A stretch of 64,000 nt of DNA from Arthrobacter yangruifuii. Its GTDB lineage: Bacteria; Actinomycetota; Actinomycetes; Actinomycetales; Micrococcaceae. Both the position numbers and the translations under genes were made by a program. The stretch lies in contig NZ_VTFX01000006.1 in assembly GCF_009192775.1 (NCBI RefSeq), positions 62,001 to 126,000 on the forward strand. The letters run 5' to 3'. The notes under the pieces were generated by a model. That model was given only the letters and a program-made list of their open reading frames with translations, did no database searches and had not been told where the DNA came from. Each line of letters starts with the position of its first letter. Position 1 is the first letter of the stretch. Shown piece after piece: positions 52,502 through 60,948 of this stretch.

Positions 52502-52801
52502 GTGATCTTCAAAGCTGTTGGCGATGTACGCCCCTACCCTGACCATGGATACGTAACGCCGAAGGACTGGGCAGCAGTACCTCCCCGGCAGGTTCGCCTG
52601 GATGAACTGGTGACTACGAAGGCCACGCTGGACCTCGGCGCACTGCTGGCCGAGGATTCCACCTTTTTCGGAGACCTGTTTCCGCACGTCGTCCTATGGA
52701 AGGGCACTATGTACCTCGAAGACGGGCTGCACCGGGCCGTAAGGACGGCATTGCACCAGCGGACCATACTGCACGCACGCGTGCTGGTCCTCGATGACTG
52801 A
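52502..52801 (+). CDS. VapB-like protein of the actinobacterial LytR_C gene pair
   Basis: A 99-residue protein: VIFKAVGDVRPYPDHGYV (after GTG), PPRQVRLDELVTTKATLDL and a ParB-like end (LEDGLHRAVRTALHQRTILH). Members are often labelled VapB antitoxins, but no VapC toxin is here and the layout is conserved with the next gene. The GTG is 7 nt after TACTCT, fitting leaderless expression; an ATG 10 codons upstream is less likely. Confidence 0.75.
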   Translation: MIFKAVGDVRPYPDHGYVTPKDWAAVPPRQVRLDELVTTKATLDLGALLAEDSTFFGDLFPHVVLWKGTMYLEDGLHRAVRTALHQRTILHARVLVLDD

Positions 52802-53477
52802 GGAGCCCCCCGGGGGACGCCGCGGCAACCCCGGGAAGGACGACCCGCGGGAATGGCATGGGCACCGGATCATTACCGGCGTAGACCTGGGAAAGGTGTT
52901 CGCACCCACCGACCAACAGGAGCTTGTGCGGCGCGCCCGACGGCGCAGACGGCTGCACAACTCCGTGGTGGCGTTCCTCGCCGTCCTTGTGGTGCTGGCG
53001 GCGGTGCTGGCGCAGGGACTGAGTATGGGGTGGGTGCGGCTGCCCGAAGCAGCTGTGCCGCGTACCCCCGCAGGTCCGGTGGACGATTGTCCGGCCGGGC
53101 CTTTTCCGTATCTGGACCCCGGCACCATCACCGTGAATGTCTACAATTCGACGGCGTCGCCGGGGTTGGCCGGCACGGTCGGAAGCGAGCTGGACGCGCG
53201 GGGATTCCGGGTAGCGGACGTGGGCAACAGCAGCGTCAACCGGGTGGGCATGGGCGCCCTGATAGTGGCCGGTCCCTCGGGTTTTGCCTCCGCCTACACG
53301 CTGCAGCAGCAGATGCCGGGTACGGAGTTTGTCCGCGATGACCGCACGGACGCGTCCGTGGACGTGGTCATCGGGTCCGCTTTCACGGAACTGCAGCCGG
53401 CGGAACAGGCGGCGGCGGCCGGTCCGGGGGACCTGACCTGCCATGCAACGTCCACCACCCCGCCGGCCGGGCGTTAG
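52794..53477 (+). CDS. LytR C-terminal-domain membrane protein
   Basis: A 227-residue protein. Basic cytoplasmic N-terminus (RRARRRRRLHN), one membrane segment (SVVAFLAVLVVLAAVLAQGL) and an extracytoplasmic LytR_C domain (ITVNVYNSTASPGLAGTVGSEL, FRVADVGNS) with a Cys near each end (DDCPAG, LTCHA). LytR_C domains occur in wall-polymer ligases, but the catalytic LCP domain is absent. It overlaps the VapB-like gene by 8 nt. Confidence 0.85.
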   Translation: MTEEPPGGRRGNPGKDDPREWHGHRIITGVDLGKVFAPTDQQELVRRARRRRRLHNSVVAFLAVLVVLAAVLAQGLSMGWVRLPEAAVPRTPAGPVDDCPAGPFPYLDPGTITVNVYNSTASPGLAGTVGSELDARGFRVADVGNSSVNRVGMGALIVAGPSGFASAYTLQQQMPGTEFVRDDRTDASVDVVIGSAFTELQPAEQAAAAGPGDLTCHATSTTPPAGR

Positions 53478-53485
53478 TAACCTGC

Positions 53486-54238
53486 ATGACGGTGGCGGAC
53501 AACGGGGCCGAAGGCGTGACCGTGCAGCTTGCCCTGCGGTGGCTGGACAGCATGGACCTCGGCGCCGCCGAAAGCCTGGCAGCATCGGTGCGGGAACGGG
53601 CCCGGGCGATGCACCGGCCCCTGGACCGGCAGAGGTTCCTGGCCGGCAGGCTGGCCGCCCGGACGCTGGTTGCCGGACTGCTCCACGTGCCCGAAGACGC
53701 CGTCTCCGCCGTCTCGCACTGCCGGAACTGCGTGCACGGCAACGACGGTTCGCACGGGGAACCGCACTATTTCGTTGACGGCGTGCCGGTGCCCGTGCGG
53801 GTGAGTTTCAGCCGCAGCGGCGGCTGGCTGGCGGCAGCCGCCGCACCTGTCCAGGTGGGTGTGGACCTGGAAGATGCCTCGGCTAAGGCGTTCTCCGGCT
53901 CCGGTCTCGAGGACGTGATGGCCACAGTCAGGGAAAAGGCAGCCATTGCCGCCCTCCCGGCGACCGACCGCCCTCGCCTGCGGGCGCAGTTGTGGGTACG
54001 CAAGGAAGCGCTGCTCAAAGCGTCCGGTTCCGGGCTGCGCGTGGATCCGCGCAGCGTCGACACGATGCGCACCACCGGCGGGGAGCCGGCATTGCGGGCG
54101 TACGACGTCGGCCCGGAACGGATGGGGCTTCCGGCGGACTTTGTCCTTTCCTACGCGGTGGGCGCACCGCACCACCGGACGGTTGTGCTGCCCGCGGTTC
54201 TGCCGGCCGTGCTTCCGGCCGGGCGCAGCAACCTCTGA
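53486..54238 (+). CDS. 4'-phosphopantetheinyl transferase (Sfp-type)
   Basis: A 250-residue protein. Sfp motifs: RFLAGRLAARTLVAGLL, VSFSRSGGWLAAAAA, magnesium-site VGVDLEDASAKAF and the WVRKEALLKASGSGL signature. It converts apo carrier domains to holo form with CoA. Its position 1.6 kb from the single-module NRPS suggests that it primes that PCP. The C-terminal tail (AVLPAVLPAG) is repetitive. It starts 9 nt after the LytR_C gene. Confidence 0.92.
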   Translation: MTVADNGAEGVTVQLALRWLDSMDLGAAESLAASVRERARAMHRPLDRQRFLAGRLAARTLVAGLLHVPEDAVSAVSHCRNCVHGNDGSHGEPHYFVDGVPVPVRVSFSRSGGWLAAAAAPVQVGVDLEDASAKAFSGSGLEDVMATVREKAAIAALPATDRPRLRAQLWVRKEALLKASGSGLRVDPRSVDTMRTTGGEPALRAYDVGPERMGLPADFVLSYAVGAPHHRTVVLPAVLPAVLPAGRSNL

Positions 54239-54266
54239 GGCAGCGCCCGGTCGGCAGCGCCCGGTC
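54239..54266. repeat. Two tandem copies of a 14-bp unit
   Basis: GGCAGCGCCCGGTC occurs twice head to tail at the junction between the PPTase and the convergent acyltransferase gene, with a partial third copy (AGCGCC). Probably replication slippage. Confidence 0.6.
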
Positions 54267-55440
54267 AGCGCCGTTCGGGCTGGGGATCCGGGTGACGGCG
54301 AAGTGCCGCCTCCTTGACTGCATTCGAACCGCGCGTGACGAACTTCTCCAACGGCCCCTGACGCCCCGCACGCTGCCAGATCACGGCAAAAACAATGAAG
54401 ACGCCAGTCTGCAGCCAGAACGAGAGATACGGCCGGTCCGCCAATGCACCCGTGCCGAGGAACAGCAGATGCGCACAGTACAGTGTCAGCGTCATCCGGC
54501 CCGGTGCGGAGAGGACAATCAGCACCTTGCCTGCAAAACGGGCCAGCAGCAACATCGCCCCCACCACCGCGGCAGCCACACCGATGGTGTGCAGCAGATC
54601 CAGCGGAGTGGTGGTGTGCGGGGCAACAATGGCCAGCCACCACCATGATGAGGTGGGCAGGTACCCTTCAGGACCCCACACCATGACATCCCTGATCTCG
54701 CTGGCCACCAGGTCGGGATCCGTAAGCACCAGCCGGTCGAAGCCTTGCCCCGGACCGTCCAGGAGCAGGACGGAGCCAAGCCAGGCCGCCGCCGCCAGCA
54801 CCGCGCCGGCACCCAGGAGTTTCAGCTGGACGGCGGTCCGGACCAGCGGCAGCCGTCCGATGGCCAGGCCCACACACACGTACGCCATCCAGGGGATGGC
54901 AGGGTAGGTGCCGGTCAGCAGGAGCTGGCTTACAAAAACACCTGGTTCGGTCAGGACCGTGGCGAAGGTGGGGTCATAGCCCGGCTCGGGCAGCGAGTCG
55001 CGGAGGACCTGCATCAGGACCGGGCCCAATACCGCGAAGGCCGCTGCGGCAACCAACAGGGTTCTGGTCGATACGCCCAGGAACGGTACCGCCAGCAGGA
55101 ACATGGCGCCGTAGTAGGCGAGGATGATGAAGGCGGGCATATCCACGTAGGCGATGGCCAGGCCCAGCGCGGCAATCAGCCCCGCACGCGCCGCCACGGC
55201 CCAGCGGGCAGCCGCCAGAGAACGGCCCTGCTCTGCCCGCGCCGTCCTGGTGATGAAGGCCAGGGAGATACCGGCCAGCAGGGCGAAAAGCGCAGCGGCC
55301 TTCCCGGCGAACAGCAGCCAGACCAGGGACGGCTGGGAGTCATCTCCGGCCTCGGGAAGCACATGGATGGCCATCATTCCGAAGAGCGCCAGGCCGCGGG
55401 CGGCATCCACTCCGGAAAGCCGGGTTGTTGATGGTGACAT
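54265..55440 (-). CDS. HGSNAT-like membrane acyltransferase, copy A
   Basis: A 391-residue protein with about ten hydrophobic segments. It opens with GVDAARGLALFGMMAIHVLP, the DUF1624/heparan-alpha-glucosaminide N-acetyltransferase-like start with a conserved His, and has ILAYYGAMFLLAVPFL, WWWLAIVAPHTTTPLDLLHT and GRMTLTLYCAHLLFLG. Members pass acyl groups from CoA across the membrane to amines or hydroxyls. Divergent from the NRPS, with a close paralogue at 60942-62297. ATG at 55440; a far upstream start is unlikely. Confidence 0.85.
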   Translation of the reverse strand: MSPSTTRLSGVDAARGLALFGMMAIHVLPEAGDDSQPSLVWLLFAGKAAALFALLAGISLAFITRTARAEQGRSLAAARWAVAARAGLIAALGLAIAYVDMPAFIILAYYGAMFLLAVPFLGVSTRTLLVAAAAFAVLGPVLMQVLRDSLPEPGYDPTFATVLTEPGVFVSQLLLTGTYPAIPWMAYVCVGLAIGRLPLVRTAVQLKLLGAGAVLAAAAWLGSVLLLDGPGQGFDRLVLTDPDLVASEIRDVMVWGPEGYLPTSSWWWLAIVAPHTTTPLDLLHTIGVAAAVVGAMLLLARFAGKVLIVLSAPGRMTLTLYCAHLLFLGTGALADRPYLSFWLQTGVFIVFAVIWQRAGRQGPLEKFVTRGSNAVKEAALRRHPDPQPERR

Positions 55441-55834
55441 ATGCAGGATCCCCTCGTCCGTTTCCGGCGCCCATGCTGGCCGTGCGCAGAGCACCGGGAA
55501 GACACAGGCAATCAATGCCATCTGTTTGTAACCTTTCGGAAACCTGAGACGAACCTGTGAACGGAAGCAGGCTATCGACTACCTGCCCGTTGTGGTCCCC
55601 GACCCGCACGGAACTTACGCAGAGGGAATTTTGAAGCCGAGTAGCGCGGTGAGTAGTCCCGAACACCGGGGAAGTGGTTACGGCGTACCGGGAGCGGTTT
55701 CCGCGGCTGGGTTACTCGTGCACCCGAGGAACAGATTTCCTATCGTTTCAGGTCGGTCCCGATTCGCCGGGACGTCACCGCGTGGCCCGTCCGGCCCCGG
55801 ATATGAACTGCATCAGCAGGGAGAACTGCGTTAC
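55441..55834. other. 394-bp divergent promoter region of the NRPS operon
   Basis: It separates acyltransferase copy A from the NRPS. It is slightly lower in GC than its flanks and has several short A/T-rich patches (GTTTGTAACCTTTCGG near 55530; GGAATTTTGAAG near 55626). Expected to hold both promoters, but I could not single out convincing -35/-10 pairs or an operator. AGGGAGA at 55818 is the NRPS ribosome site. Confidence 0.5.
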
Positions 55835-58800
55835 ATGAATATGCCCGAAAACCCTCAGCGACTGCAGGCCGAGGCCATCCGCTTCGCCGGTCGCAGCAGC
55901 GATTCGCCGTTCCACCCCATCACGGCGAAGACAGCGACCGGATCCGGCACAGGCGGTTCCGCCACAACTGCCACGGCCACCGGAGTGATTATCGATCCGC
56001 CGCGGGCCTCCGCTGACTCGGCGGTCTTTTACGGAGGCCCCAGCCCCGTCCAGCGCACACTGGTGGACATCCTTGCCGAGACGGTTTCCGCGTACCCGGG
56101 CGCTCCGGCAATTGACGACGGAACGGTCTCACTGAGCTACGCCGAGCTTGAAGTGGAGGTCCAGACACTGGCCCGCAGGCTGTGGGCGACCGGCATCGGA
56201 GCCGGGGATCGGGTAGGAATCTACGTACCGTCAGGCTCGGCAGACCTCTACGTGGCCATCCTCGGAGTGCTTTATGCCGGGGCCGCCTATGTACCGGTTG
56301 ATTCTGACGAACCGGCCGGCCGGGCGGACATCGTGTGGACCGAGGGCGGGGTGTGCGCCGTCATCGAAGCCGGGTTGAACCTGAACCTGCTCCAGGGTGT
56401 GCCCGCGGGCGGACACAGTCCCCAGCCCCATCCCGAGGACGACGCGTGGATTATCTTCACCTCCGGGTCCACGGGGAAACCCAAGGGTGTTGCCGTCACC
56501 CACCGCTCCGCGGCAGCGCTGGTGGACGCGGAATCCTCTCTCTACTGCGTGGACGCGCCGCTTTGTCCCGGAGACCGGGTGCTGGCGGGACTATCCGTGA
56601 GTTTTGACGCCTCCTGCGAGGAGATGTGGCTGGCCTGGGCGCACGGTGCCTGCCTGGTCCCGGCACCGCGGTCCGTTGTCCGCTCCGGTGCGGATCTGGG
56701 TCCCTGGCTGGTGGAGCGCAGGATCACCGCGGTCTCCACGGTGCCCAGCCTCGCGGCACACTGGTCCACCGACACCCTCGAGCGGGTACGGTTGCTGATT
56801 TTCGGAGGCGAGGCCTGCCCCGAAGACCTGGTCCGCCGGCTGCTGGGCCCCGGACGGGAAGTCTGGAACACCTATGGCCCCACGGAAACCACGGTGATCG
56901 CGTGCGGGGCCCTCCTCGAGGGGCACCCGCCGGTCCGGATCGGCCTGCCGCTCGCCGGGTGGGACCTCGCCGTCGTGGGCGAGGACCGGCAGCCGGTGCA
57001 GTGGGGCGAGGTGGGAGAGCTGGTGATTTCCGGCGTCGGAGTATCCCGCTATCTGGACCCGCAGAAGGACGCGGAAAAGTTCACCCCGCTTCCCGCCCTG
57101 GGTTGGGAGCGTGCCTATTTCAGCGGCGACCACGTCCGGGCAGAGCGGGAGGGCCTGGTCTTTGTGGGCCGGGTTGATGAGCAGATCAAAATCGGCGGCC
57201 GGCGGGTGGAGCTGGGCGAGCTGGATGACGCCCTTAGCCGCCTGCCCGGGGTTGCCGCGGCTGCCGTTGCGGTCCATGCGACAAAGTCCGGCAACAAGGT
57301 CCTTGTGGGGTATCTGCTTCCGGCGGCCGGCGTGGTGCTGGATTTGGCCGCAGCCCGGGCGCAGCTGGCGAAGAAGCTGCCCGCTGCCATTGTGCCTTCG
57401 CTGGGCATAGTGGACGAGCTGCCGCTGAAGGCGTCCGGCAAGGTCGACCGGAAGTCGCTGCCCTGGCCGCTTCCCCTGGCTGACACGTCCGCCGATGTAA
57501 AGGTGGAACTCAATGCCGACCTGCGCTGGCTGGGGCAGCGGTGGGTGGACCAGCTGGGACCGCTGCCGCTCACCGAGGAAAGCGATTTCTTCGCCCTGGG
57601 CGGTGCCAGCCTTGCCGCCGCCCAGCTGGTCTCGGCGCTGCGCGAACGGCATCCCAAGGTTTCCGTGGCTGATATTTACGAGCACCCGAGCCTCCTGGCC
57701 ATGTCCGAGCACCTGGCGTCCCTGCGGGATTCCGAGCTCGATGTCCGGCCCACGCCGGAGTCGCCCTGGTGGCTGGGCCTCGCGCAGGCTCCGCTGATTA
57801 TCGCGCTTTACGGGATTTCCGGCCTGCGGTATGTCGTCGGCATCGCCTTGGTCTGCATGGTGATGTTCCACGTGGTGGGCAGCCCGTGGACGCCGGACCC
57901 GCCCGTGGTTCCCACCCTGGCGGCCTGGCTGGCCCTGTACAGCCTGCCCGCCCGGACGCTGGGTGCGGTGGCATCCTGCCGCTTGCTGCTGGTGGGCATC
58001 GGCCCGGGAATCTACCCCCGCGGCGGCAGCACGCACCTGCGGCTGTGGGCCGCGGAACGGATTGTGACGTTCTGCAAGCTCGAGCCCATCATGGGCACCC
58101 CCCTCGGCACCTGGTATGCCCGCGCGCTGGGCTGCCGCATCGGCGAGGAAGTACACCTGGACGCAATGCCGCCCGTCACCGGCTTCGCCTCGATCGGTGA
58201 CCGTGCCTCCATTGAATATGAAGTGGACCTCGCAGGGCACTGGATCGAGGGCGGACAGCTTCACATTGGCGCAGTGCATGTGGCCGAGGACGCACGGATA
58301 GGCACCCGGTCCACCCTGATGGGCGGGGCGAAGGTGGGACGCGGGGCTGAAACGGAACCCGGAACCCTCGTCTCCGGCGAGGTTCCGGCCGGCGAGCTGT
58401 GGGCCGGGTCGCAGATGCGCAGGGTCGGCACGGCGGGAGAAGGCTGGCCCGGAGAACCGGCGTCCGCCGCCGAGGCCCCCGGAATCCGGCATCTCTACCC
58501 GGCGTCACTGGCCGGATTGACCCTGCTGAATCTGGTAGCTCTTGCTCCCGGCTCTGCTCTGATGCTGTGGCTGCTGAACGGGGTGGAGTCCTTCACAGCA
58601 GCCCTGTGGATACTGGCTTTGTGGTCACCGCTGTTCGTGGTGTGCTCCATGGCAACGTATCTCGCTTTGATAGCCGGCGTGGTCCGGGCCGTGGCCCGGT
58701 TGATGCCCGCCGGCCTGCACCCGGCTAACGGTGTTGCCGGATGGGCCTCCTGGCTGAGTACCGTGCTGCTCAGCGGTTCCCTCATCACCATGTACCCCTT

Positions 58801-59932
58801 GTATGCCAGTGTGCTGACACCTGCCTGGCTGCGGCTGCTTGGCGCGAAAGTGGGCCGGCACGTGGAAATCTCCACCATGGAAACGGTGCCGCACCTGACC
58901 GAGCTGGGCGACCGCACGTTCCTGGCGGACCATTCCATGCTTTCCACGCGCCGGATCCGCAGCGGATGGCTCCATCTGGGACCAACCAGTGTTGGCGAAA
59001 AATCCTTTGTGGGAAATTCCGCCATTGTGGGTCCGGACATCCAGGTGCCCGAGAACGCCCTCATCGCCGTGTTGTCTTCCGCGCCGAAGCAGATGCCGCC
59101 GGGCACCTCCTGGTTTGGCCGTCCGTCCGTGGAGCTTCCCCGTCCGGTGCAGGTAGGCGACAGCTCCCGCACCTACGATCCTCCCCGGCGCCTGCTTCTG
59201 GCCCGCAGTGCGGTTGAAGCCTGCCGGATCCTTCCGGCGGTCATCACCGCCTGGCTGGCCCTGGCCACGGTATGGGCCCTGGCCGGACTGTATGACAACT
59301 TCGGGTTCCTCACCGCCGTGTTCTGGTCCGGACCCGTGCTGCTGGCCAGCGGCATTGTTGCTGCCCTGATTGCCGTGGCCGCCAAGTGGCTTCTAGTGGG
59401 CCGTTTCGAGGCGACCGAGCATCCCCTGTGGAGCTCGTTTGTGTGGCGCAACGAACTGGCCGACGTGTTTTCCGAATCGCTGGCCGTACCCGGGCTGGTC
59501 CGGATGAGCCTGGGCACTCCCATGCTCAACGCCTGGCTGCGCTGGATGGGGGCACGGATCGGGCGCAGCGTCTGGTGCGAAACCTGGTGGCTGCCGGAGT
59601 TCGATCTGATTGAAGTGGGAGACGGGGCCAGCATCAACCGCGGAACCGTCCTGCAGACCCACCTCTTCCATGACCGCATCATGCGGCTGGACGAGGTCCG
59701 GCTGGAGAAGGGTTCCACCCTTGGCCCCAACAGCATTGTCCTGCCGGGCAGCGCCATCGAAGAAGGCGGCACGGTGGGCGGATGTTCACTGCTGATGCGC
59801 GGGGAGAGCGTTCCCGTCAACAGCGCCTGGTGCGGAAATCCTTTGGCCCACTGGGACCAAAGCCGTCCCACCCAGCGGCGCGCACGCCACCGCAAGATGA
59901 ACCAATACCAGCCGGCGGGAGCAAGGATATGA
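55835..59932 (+). CDS. Pls/PosA-type single-module NRPS (homopoly-amino-acid synthetase)
   Basis: A 1365-residue protein with A-PCP and a long membrane C-terminus. Adenylation (about 90-580): TSGSTGKPKG, FDASCEEM (Asp258), NTYGPTETT, YFSGDH and ASGKVDRK. PCP: phosphopantetheine Ser592 in FALGGASLAAAQ. From about 660: paired hydrophobic segments alternate with three soluble blocks rich in left-handed beta-helix hexapeptides (VHVAEDARIGTRSTLMGGAK; VGEKSFVGNSAIVG; LGPNSIVLPGSAIEEGG). This is the architecture of epsilon-poly-lysine synthetase and the NRPS terminal-domain family: no ordinary condensation or thioesterase domain. Length fits Pls (about 1320). The pocket suggests a basic amino acid. 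Product not proven. Confidence 0.93.
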   Translation: MNMPENPQRLQAEAIRFAGRSSDSPFHPITAKTATGSGTGGSATTATATGVIIDPPRASADSAVFYGGPSPVQRTLVDILAETVSAYPGAPAIDDGTVSLSYAELEVEVQTLARRLWATGIGAGDRVGIYVPSGSADLYVAILGVLYAGAAYVPVDSDEPAGRADIVWTEGGVCAVIEAGLNLNLLQGVPAGGHSPQPHPEDDAWIIFTSGSTGKPKGVAVTHRSAAALVDAESSLYCVDAPLCPGDRVLAGLSVSFDASCEEMWLAWAHGACLVPAPRSVVRSGADLGPWLVERRITAVSTVPSLAAHWSTDTLERVRLLIFGGEACPEDLVRRLLGPGREVWNTYGPTETTVIACGALLEGHPPVRIGLPLAGWDLAVVGEDRQPVQWGEVGELVISGVGVSRYLDPQKDAEKFTPLPALGWERAYFSGDHVRAEREGLVFVGRVDEQIKIGGRRVELGELDDALSRLPGVAAAAVAVHATKSGNKVLVGYLLPAAGVVLDLAAARAQLAKKLPAAIVPSLGIVDELPLKASGKVDRKSLPWPLPLADTSADVKVELNADLRWLGQRWVDQLGPLPLTEESDFFALGGASLAAAQLVSALRERHPKVSVADIYEHPSLLAMSEHLASLRDSELDVRPTPESPWWLGLAQAPLIIALYGISGLRYVVGIALVCMVMFHVVGSPWTPDPPVVPTLAAWLALYSLPARTLGAVASCRLLLVGIGPGIYPRGGSTHLRLWAAERIVTFCKLEPIMGTPLGTWYARALGCRIGEEVHLDAMPPVTGFASIGDRASIEYEVDLAGHWIEGGQLHIGAVHVAEDARIGTRSTLMGGAKVGRGAETEPGTLVSGEVPAGELWAGSQMRRVGTAGEGWPGEPASAAEAPGIRHLYPASLAGLTLLNLVALAPGSALMLWLLNGVESFTAALWILALWSPLFVVCSMATYLALIAGVVRAVARLMPAGLHPANGVAGWASWLSTVLLSGSLITMYPLYASVLTPAWLRLLGAKVGRHVEISTMETVPHLTELGDRTFLADHSMLSTRRIRSGWLHLGPTSVGEKSFVGNSAIVGPDIQVPENALIAVLSSAPKQMPPGTSWFGRPSVELPRPVQVGDSSRTYDPPRRLLLARSAVEACRILPAVITAWLALATVWALAGLYDNFGFLTAVFWSGPVLLASGIVAALIAVAAKWLLVGRFEATEHPLWSSFVWRNELADVFSESLAVPGLVRMSLGTPMLNAWLRWMGARIGRSVWCETWWLPEFDLIEVGDGASINRGTVLQTHLFHDRIMRLDEVRLEKGSTLGPNSIVLPGSAIEEGGTVGGCSLLMRGESVPVNSAWCGNPLAHWDQSRPTQRRARHRKMNQYQPAGARI

Positions 59933-60948
59933 GTACGTCCATGGGCAGCGCCGGGGAGACCCCGGCCGAAAGTGTCTGCCGCCGGTTCGGCCGCATTCTC
60001 ACCGCCATGGTCACGCCCTTGGATGAGCGCGGCCAACTGGACCAGAACGGGGCGGAGGAGCTTACGCGCTTTCTGCTGCAGGACGGCTGGAACGACGGGG
60101 TGGTGGTGAACGGAACCACCGGCGAATCCTTCGCGACATCCGACTGGGAAAAGGCATCCATGATCCACTCGGCCAAGCGGGTGACCACCGGAACCGGGCA
60201 GCGGGTCATTGCCGGTGTCGGTTCCACGGATACCCGGCACAGCATCGCGCTGGCCCGTGCAGCTGCCGACCAGCAGGCGGACGGCCTGCTGGTGGTGGCC
60301 CCGTACTATTCACGTCCGTCCCAGAAAGGGCTGCTGCGCCATTTTGAAGCCATCGCGGACAGCACCGATCTCCCAATCATGCTGTATGACATTCCGGCCC
60401 GGACCGGCGTGGCCATTGCGCCGGAAACGCTGGTGGCAGCGGGCCGCCATCCCAATATCGTGGCGGTGAAGGATGCCAAAGGCGACCTGGCTTCCTCATC
60501 GTGGGTCATGAAGCACAGTTCCCTGGTCTATTACTCGGGAGACGACGCACTGAATCTGCCCCTGTTGTCCATCGGCGCCGTCGGAGTGGTTTCCGTGGTC
60601 GGGCATGTGGCAGCCCACCGGCTCCGCGCGCTGACTGCAGCCTTCGCCCAGGGCCGGGTGGATGAAGCGCTCCGTATCCACCGGGAGCTGCTGCCGGTCT
60701 ACGCGGGAATGTTCCGCTGCCCGGGGGCCGCCTCCACCAAAGCGGCGCTGCGGAAACTAGGCCTGCCGGCCGGACCCGTCCGCGGGCCCCTGGTGGACCT
60801 GGATGACGAGGAAACGTCCCTCCTGCTGGCTGACCTGGCCGACGCGGGCCTGTCCACCACGCTTGCGCCCGGGCTAACGGCACCCAATGCTTTAGCTGGC
60901 ACGCACGGAGCGCGCGCCGGGAGGACGGGGGAGACGGGGGGATGGTAG
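59929..60948 (+). CDS. Dihydrodipicolinate-synthase-family lyase in the NRPS operon
   Basis: A 339-residue DapA-type TIM barrel: NGTTGESFATSDWEKASMI, YDIPARTGVAI (catalytic Tyr), Schiff-base Lys in AVKDAKGDL and YYSGDDALNLPLLSIGAVGVVSV. All key residues of 4-hydroxy-tetrahydrodipicolinate synthase appear present, so flux to DAP and lysine is its probable role. There are about 40 extra residues at the C-terminus. It overlaps the NRPS stop by ATGA. A second dapA elsewhere for housekeeping would be expected. Confidence 0.92.
   Translation: MSTSMGSAGETPAESVCRRFGRILTAMVTPLDERGQLDQNGAEELTRFLLQDGWNDGVVVNGTTGESFATSDWEKASMIHSAKRVTTGTGQRVIAGVGSTDTRHSIALARAAADQQADGLLVVAPYYSRPSQKGLLRHFEAIADSTDLPIMLYDIPARTGVAIAPETLVAAGRHPNIVAVKDAKGDLASSSWVMKHSSLVYYSGDDALNLPLLSIGAVGVVSVVGHVAAHRLRALTAAFAQGRVDEALRIHRELLPVYAGMFRCPGAASTKAALRKLGLPAGPVRGPLVDLDDEETSLLLADLADAGLSTTLAPGLTAPNALAGTHGARAGRTGETGGW

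Noticed and set aside
54239-54266. 14-bp tandem repeat considered as a mobile-element footprint or attachment site
   Set aside because: No second copy at a distance, no integrase and no inverted ends; local slippage is simpler.
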